Below are positions 59,932-64,000 of a stretch of 64,000 nucleotides of DNA, one piece after another. The stretch spans positions 744,001 to 808,000 of the forward strand of contig NZ_JACHYH010000001.1 of assembly GCF_014192715.1 (NCBI RefSeq), in the 5' to 3' direction. Numbering within the stretch: the first letter of the stretch is position 1; each line of letters begins with the position of its first letter. Position numbers and translations under genes: made by a program. Source of the DNA: Luteibacter sp. Sphag1AF (GTDB lineage: Bacteria > Pseudomonadota > Gammaproteobacteria > Xanthomonadales > Rhodanobacteraceae). The notes beneath the pieces are model-generated. The model did no database searches, was not told the DNA's origin, and saw only the letters and a program-made list of their open reading frames with translations.

Positions 59932-60378
59932 ATGAACGACGTACTGCACAAGCTGCCCACCTTCCTCACCAACCACATGCTGCTCGCGGCATTGTTTGTG
60001 GTGATTCTTGCGGCGCTGATCGCGAACGAAATCAGCCGCCTGTTCCGCAAGTGGAAGGCCGTGACGCCCGCTGGCCTCACGCAGATGATCAACCGCGAAA
60101 ACGCGCTGGTCATCGACATGTCCAGCTACGCCGACTTTGAAAAGGCCCACATCCCGGGCTCGCGTCACGTGGCACCCAGCCAGTTTGATCCGGAAAACAA
60201 CAAGGATCTGGTCAAGGCGAAGGAACTGCCTGTCGTGCTGGTCGACAAGGATGGCCGCAGCGTCGGCAAGGCCGCCAACCGCCTCATCAAGGCCGGTTTC
60301 CAGAAGGTGTTCGTGCTGGACGGCGGCGTGTACGCCTGGCAATCGGCTCAGCTGCCGGTGGCCAAGGGCAAGAAGTAA
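59932..60378 (+). CDS. Membrane-anchored rhodanese-homology protein lacking the catalytic cysteine
   Basis: 148 residues. An N-terminal TM helix (about 17-33) is followed by a rhodanese domain (about 43-140) with ALVIDMSSYADFEKAHIPGS and VFVLDGGVYAWQ. The active-site loop reads VDKDGRS (104-110): aspartate D105 stands where the sulfur-carrying Cys belongs, and the whole protein has no cysteine. It therefore cannot transfer sulfur by the normal route and may be a binding or sensory domain. YibN-like by layout. Confidence 0.88.
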   Translation: MNDVLHKLPTFLTNHMLLAALFVVILAALIANEISRLFRKWKAVTPAGLTQMINRENALVIDMSSYADFEKAHIPGSRHVAPSQFDPENNKDLVKAKELPVVLVDKDGRSVGKAANRLIKAGFQKVFVLDGGVYAWQSAQLPVAKGKK

Positions 60379-60416
60379 GGCCGCCGCATCGCTGGCGGCG
60401 CGGCGGCATCAACGGG

Positions 60417-61472
60417 TCAAAGCCCGTGGATGCCCGCCCGGCCCTGAAGAATCGCCGACAGCACGTCTGGCGCGTAGTCAAACGAATCGAAGTACAGCCT
60501 CTCCTCCGGCAGGTTCGCATCGAGGAACAGCCCCTTGCCCGCCGAAATCATCGCGGGCGGCCCGCTCATGTAGACGTCGAAGTCCGTGAGGTCCGGGTGG
60601 TCTTCCAGCAGGGCCTCATGCACCAGGCCCTCGCGCATGCCGCTTGCAGCGGCCTCCTGAGCATCTGAAATCACCGGAATGAAGCGCAGCGTCGGCATGT
60701 CCGTTGCCCATTGCGTGGCCATGTCGCGCAGATAAATGTCGGCAGCCGTGCGGGCGCCCCAGTAAATGTCGATGGGACGGCGCGTGCCCAGCGCCAGAAA
60801 GTGCTCGACCAGCGCCTTGACCGGCGCAAAGCCGGTGCCGCCGGCCATCATCAGGATGGGGCGCTCGGAATCCTCGCGCGGCACGAAAGTGCCCAGGGGG
60901 GCCTCAATAGTGAGCCGGTCGCCCACTTTCAGGGATTCATAGACCCAGGACGTGAAACCGCCTCCGGCCACGTGGCGCACGTGAAGCTCGATGGCGCCAT
61001 CCGCACGGGGGCAGCCGGCAATCGAAAAAGGCCGGTGTTTGCCGTCTTCCAGAATCACGTCCAGATACTGCCCGGGCAGCCAGTTCACACGCGTTCCGTC
61101 CACGGGGACAAGCCACACGCCCACCACATCCGGTGCCAGCATGCGGCGCTCGGAAACAGCCACCTCTACGCGACGGTGCGGAATGTCCTCCACGGAGGCG
61201 ATCTCGCGGGCCTCGATCACCAGGTCGCCGCAAGGCACCGCCTGACACAGCAGCACGGCGTGATGGCGCTGGGCGGCGGCACTGAGCGCCACGGGAGGAT
61301 TGCGCGGATAGGCGCACTCGCCTTCCACCAGCGTGGCCTTGCAACTGCCACACACGCCGCCACGGCAGGAGTAAGGCAGTGCGACACCCGCGCGCTGAGC
61401 GGCTTCGAGCACAGTTTCGTCCACGGCGGCGTCAAACTGGCGGCCGGACGATTTCAGGGTAACAGTGGGCAC
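60417..61472 (-). CDS. 2Fe-2S ferredoxin/FAD/NAD(P)H reductase (CDP-6-deoxyglucoseen reductase-like)
   Basis: 351 residues from a GTG at 61472 (VPTVTLKSSGRQF); no ATG fits and the ribosome site is weak, so the start is uncertain. The plant-type ferredoxin domain has C36, C41, C44 and C76 (SCRGGVCGSCK...LLCQ). The FAD motif RPFSIAGCP and the NAD(P) motif MAGGTGFAPVKALVEH follow. Annotations naming CDP-6-deoxy-delta-3,4-glucoseen reductase are common for such proteins, but no deoxysugar genes are nearby. It is more likely the reductase of an unlinked oxygenase or a general electron donor. Confidence 0.88.
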   Translation of the reverse strand: MPTVTLKSSGRQFDAAVDETVLEAAQRAGVALPYSCRGGVCGSCKATLVEGECAYPRNPPVALSAAAQRHHAVLLCQAVPCGDLVIEAREIASVEDIPHRRVEVAVSERRMLAPDVVGVWLVPVDGTRVNWLPGQYLDVILEDGKHRPFSIAGCPRADGAIELHVRHVAGGGFTSWVYESLKVGDRLTIEAPLGTFVPREDSERPILMMAGGTGFAPVKALVEHFLALGTRRPIDIYWGARTAADIYLRDMATQWATDMPTLRFIPVISDAQEAAASGMREGLVHEALLEDHPDLTDFDVYMSGPPAMISAGKGLFLDANLPEERLYFDSFDYAPDVLSAILQGRAGIHGL

Positions 61473-61601
61473 GTACGCATTGTGGCGGGAGGTGGGGCCA
61501 GGAACAATGATGGCGAACTGGCCCGGACTCAAGGGAGGCCCTGACGCCGGGCGGCCACGCACGTAGACTTGGCCGATCATTTCCCCGGAGTCACACGGCG
61601 C

Positions 61602-62054
61602 ATGTCCATCTGGAAGCAATCGACCGAGCTCGCACGCATCAATGCGTGGAGCGCCAACACCATGATGCAGACGCTGGATATCCGCTTCACCGACGTGGGC
61701 GACGACTGGCTGCGCGGCACCATGCCCGTGGACCCGCGCACGCGCCAGCCGTTTGGCCTGCTGCATGGCGGCGCCTCGGTGGTACTTGCCGAAACCCTGG
61801 GCAGCACGGCCGCGCTACTGACGCTGGACATCGAGAAAGAACTGGCCGTGGGCCTGGACATCAACGCGAACCACATTCGCGGCGTCACCGCAGGCGTGGT
61901 CACCGGCACGGCCCGTGCCGTGCATCTGGGCCGTACGACCCAGGTGTGGGAAATCCGCATTGAAAACGAGGAAGGCGCGCTGGTTTGCCTGTCGCGCCTG
62001 ACCATGGCGGTGATCGCGGCACGCGGCGGTATCCCGGCGAGCCTGCGCGCGTGA
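61602..62054 (+). CDS. Hotdog-fold acyl-CoA thioesterase (YdiI/EntH-like)
   Basis: 150 residues from the ATG at 61602. The family motif GLLHGGASVVLAETLGS is clear, with the catalytic glutamate in AETLGS, followed by VGLDINANHIRGV. Such enzymes hydrolyse aryl- or acyl-CoA, for example DHNA-CoA in YdiI. Substrate is not determined here. Its TGA overlaps the GTG of srkA. Confidence 0.92.
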   Translation: MSIWKQSTELARINAWSANTMMQTLDIRFTDVGDDWLRGTMPVDPRTRQPFGLLHGGASVVLAETLGSTAALLTLDIEKELAVGLDINANHIRGVTAGVVTGTARAVHLGRTTQVWEIRIENEEGALVCLSRLTMAVIAARGGIPASLRA

Positions 62055-62998
62055 CGGCGCGGGCGCCCTATGCGGCGCTGTCGCCCGATGTCGTGCTGGC
62101 TGCGGTGGAAGCCGCCGGCCCCTGGACAGACGGCCGCCTGCTCACCTTGAACAGCTACGAGAACCGTGTCTTCCAGATTGGCCTGGAAGATGGCGGCTTC
62201 CTCGTCGCCAAGTTCTACCGGCCTGATCGCTGGACCGATGAAGCCATCAGCGAGGAACATGCCTTCGCGCTGGAACTGGCCGGCGCGGAACTCCCGATGG
62301 TGGCGCCCATGGCTTTCGACGGGCACACGCTGCTGCGTCACGAAGGCTTCCGTTACGCGCTGTATCCGCGTCGCGGGGGGCGCGCGCCATCGCTGGAGTC
62401 ACCCGAGCAACTGCAATGGCTCGGCCGCCTGCTGGCCCGCATGCATGGCATCGGCGCGCGCGCCCGCTTCGAGGCGCGCGGCACGCTGGATCGCGCCAGC
62501 ATGGTCACGGCCCCCGTGCAGGCCGCCCTGTCATCGTCGTTGCTGCCGCCGCATCTGCATGATGCCTACCGGCGTGCCAGCGAGCGCGCAGGCGATGCGA
62601 TTGACGCCCGAATCCATGCCGTGGGCCCGGTGTCCCGCCTGCGGCTGCATGGCGATTGCCATCCGGGCAACGTGCTGTGGACCGACAACGGCCCCCATTT
62701 CGTCGATCTGGACGACGCCCGCACCGGCCCGGCCGTGCAGGACCTGTGGATGCTTGCCGGCGACGACGCCGCCATGGATGCACTGCTGGACGGCTACGAG
62801 CAATTCCGCGATTTCGACCGCACCGAACTGGCCCTGATTCCCGCCCTGCGCGCGATGCGCCAGGTGCATTACGCGGGCTGGATCGCGCAACGCTGGCATG
62901 ATCCGGCCTTCCCCGCCGCGTTTCCCTTCGCCGCTGAAGCGCGCTGGTGGGAGCAACACATCGCCGATCTTCACGACATGGCCGACGACCTCGGCTGA
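62051..62998 (+). CDS. srkA: Stress response kinase A (SrkA/YihE)
   Basis: 315 residues from a GTG at 62051 that overlaps the previous stop (GTGA). An aminoglycoside-phosphotransferase-like kinase fold with SYENRVFQIGLEDGGFLVAKFYRP (N-lobe, split motif), the catalytic loop HGDCHPGNVLW and the metal site DLDDA. E. coli SrkA is a Ser/Thr kinase that protects against stress-induced death. It is often linked to dsbA in E. coli, but not here. Confidence 0.92.
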   Translation: MTARAPYAALSPDVVLAAVEAAGPWTDGRLLTLNSYENRVFQIGLEDGGFLVAKFYRPDRWTDEAISEEHAFALELAGAELPMVAPMAFDGHTLLRHEGFRYALYPRRGGRAPSLESPEQLQWLGRLLARMHGIGARARFEARGTLDRASMVTAPVQAALSSSLLPPHLHDAYRRASERAGDAIDARIHAVGPVSRLRLHGDCHPGNVLWTDNGPHFVDLDDARTGPAVQDLWMLAGDDAAMDALLDGYEQFRDFDRTELALIPALRAMRQVHYAGWIAQRWHDPAFPAAFPFAAEARWWEQHIADLHDMADDLG

Positions 62999-63022
62999 CG
63001 CCTTACCTGTACTGGAGTGTTC

Positions 63023-63460
63023 ATGCGTTCGCTGCTATTTCGCATCATCGGTGTCTTTCAAATCGCGGGCGGCCTGTTTGGCCTGGTCGCGCTGATCCAT
63101 CGCGTGCTCGGCGCTGGCGGCATCAATGCCGTGATCGCCGTGCTGGGCTTTCTTGCCTTCGTCTTCGTGATGGTGGCCGGCGTGCTTCTGATTGCCGGCG
63201 ATGCGCTGGGCGAGCGGCTGTCTTTCTGGGCACAACTGTTGCAGACGCCCCTGCTCGCCACTCCCATGATCAGCTATGCCTTCAACAGCGGCGCTTTCGC
63301 CAATCTGTTCCTCACGCTGCAGTCCTCACCGCGTGCCGGTTTTGACTGGTCCATAGCCACACACGGCTGGCTGCTGGCGTTCAACGGGCCTTCGGTATCG
63401 CATATCGGCGTGAACCTGCTGGCGCTGGCGTCGGTGTTCATCCTGCGGTTCAGCCGCTAA
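63023..63460 (+). CDS. Uncharacterised integral membrane protein
   Basis: 145 residues from the ATG at 63023, with GGAG five bases before it. Four hydrophobic helices are likely (about 5-25, 34-58, 68-88 and 125-141). No family recognised. It lies 24 bp after srkA and 18 bp before the RlmI-type gene. Confidence 0.72.
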   Translation: MRSLLFRIIGVFQIAGGLFGLVALIHRVLGAGGINAVIAVLGFLAFVFVMVAGVLLIAGDALGERLSFWAQLLQTPLLATPMISYAFNSGAFANLFLTLQSSPRAGFDWSIATHGWLLAFNGPSVSHIGVNLLALASVFILRFSR

Positions 63461-63478
63461 GACCGCTACAATTGCCGG

Positions 63479-64000
63479 ATGAACACGCCTAATTCCCGCC
63501 CCACCATCCGCCTCAAGACCGACCGCGCCCCGGGTCATCCCTGGGTCTGGTCCGCACAGGTCATCAAGCCCGACGACCGTCTGCCGCCCGGCAGCGTTGT
63601 CGACATCGTGCAATCGAAGGGCGGATTCGTCGGTCGCGGTTTCTGGAATGGCCACGCGCGCGTCGCGCTGCGCGTGCTGACCACGTCGCCCGACGAAGCC
63701 ATCGACGACGCCTGGATCGCCGCGCGCATCGCGCGTGCCGTGGACATGCGCCGCACGATGCTGCGCCTGGACGAGCACAGCGACGCATGGCGCGTGGTGC
63801 ACAGCGAGGGTGATGGCCTTTCCGGCCTGGTGGTCGACCGCTACGCCAATCATCTGGTGGTGGAATATTTCGCGGCCGGCATGTGGCGTTTCCGCGAAAC
63901 CATCCACGCCGAACTGCTGCGCCATTTCCCGGGCAGCTCGCTGTACTGGTTCGCTGAGCAGCACGTCCAGCGCCAGGAATCGTTCGACGTACGCTCCGGC
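63479..64000 (+). CDS. rlmI: RlmI-type 23S rRNA methyltransferase (C-terminus cut by window edge)
   Basis: The first 174 residues. An N-terminal PUA domain (about 8-75; RLKTDRAPGHPWVWSAQ, VDIVQSKGGFVGRGFWN) and then the EEHE-like region HSEGDGLSGLVVDRYANHLV lead into the SAM-dependent methyltransferase that continues past the edge. E. coli RlmI makes m5C1962 in 23S rRNA; the SAM-binding and catalytic Cys parts are outside the window, so the exact target is inferred. Confidence 0.88.
   Translation, partial: MNTPNSRPTIRLKTDRAPGHPWVWSAQVIKPDDRLPPGSVVDIVQSKGGFVGRGFWNGHARVALRVLTTSPDEAIDDAWIAARIARAVDMRRTMLRLDEHSDAWRVVHSEGDGLSGLVVDRYANHLVVEYFAAGMWRFRETIHAELLRHFPGSSLYWFAEQHVQRQESFDVRSG

Overview
The window is a gene-dense, high-GC chromosomal stretch of a gammaproteobacterium. 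The gene content points to the Xanthomonadales, most likely Rhodanobacteraceae (Dyella, Luteibacter or Rhodanobacter type). The reasons are ponA divergent from pilMNOPQ, DUF2782-polA with a C-rich hairpin region behind polA, aroQ-accB-accC beside prmA/DUF3426/fis/purH, a two-headed DsbD, and many ATGA-overlapping operons. This placement is inference from gene content; there is no rRNA gene in the window. I see no tRNA, rRNA, IS element, prophage or CRISPR array. No gene-free stretch exceeds about 275 bp.

Layout. 1-4497 (-): a marR regulator, a membrane fusion protein and an RND efflux pump cut by the window edge, with a macro-domain deacetylase divergent (4607-5128). 5131-12135 (-): a six-gene Bat-type operon (moxR, DUF58, DUF4381, batA, batB/C fusion, batD). 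12315-17674 (-): pilMNOPQ, divergent from PBP1A (17916-20417). 20482-29483: an uncharacterised protein, a GFA enzyme, citrate synthase, L31 type B, a nucleoside hydrolase, GlnE and an LTA-synthase-like enzyme. 29685-31679 (-): groES-groEL behind a CIRCE operator. 31883-35710 (+): cutA, dsbD, a TlpA-like protein and DUF1415. 35845-42243: aroQ, accB, accC, prmA (opposite strand), DUF3426, fis, purH. 42305-45063: a bile-acid-symporter-like transporter with a divergent LysR regulator and a GST. 45091-48516: DUF2782 and polA, followed by a predicted sX13-like small RNA (48590-48720). 48791-55419 (+): a small membrane protein, then uvrD, an HscC-type Hsp70, a 3-TM protein, a degenerate membrane-anchored J-like protein, a lipoprotein and a permuted NlpC/P60-like enzyme. 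55625-58873 (-): hemD-hemX-hemY. 58959-64000: a YiiD-type thioesterase, a lipoprotein, a rhodanese without cysteine, a ferredoxin reductase, a hotdog thioesterase, srkA, a small membrane protein and the start of an RlmI-type methyltransferase.

Most of this is core metabolism and envelope biology: pilus alignment complex, peptidoglycan synthase, periplasmic thiol reduction, fatty acid, purine and heme synthesis, chaperonins and DNA repair. The parts most worth following are the four-hairpin, C-rich-loop RNA candidate after polA; the uvrD-linked HscC/J-like/lipoprotein/papain-fold operon, in which the J-like protein has lost the HPD triad; the Bat operon, whose second VWA domain has lost its metal site; and the tandem sensor domains of DsbD.
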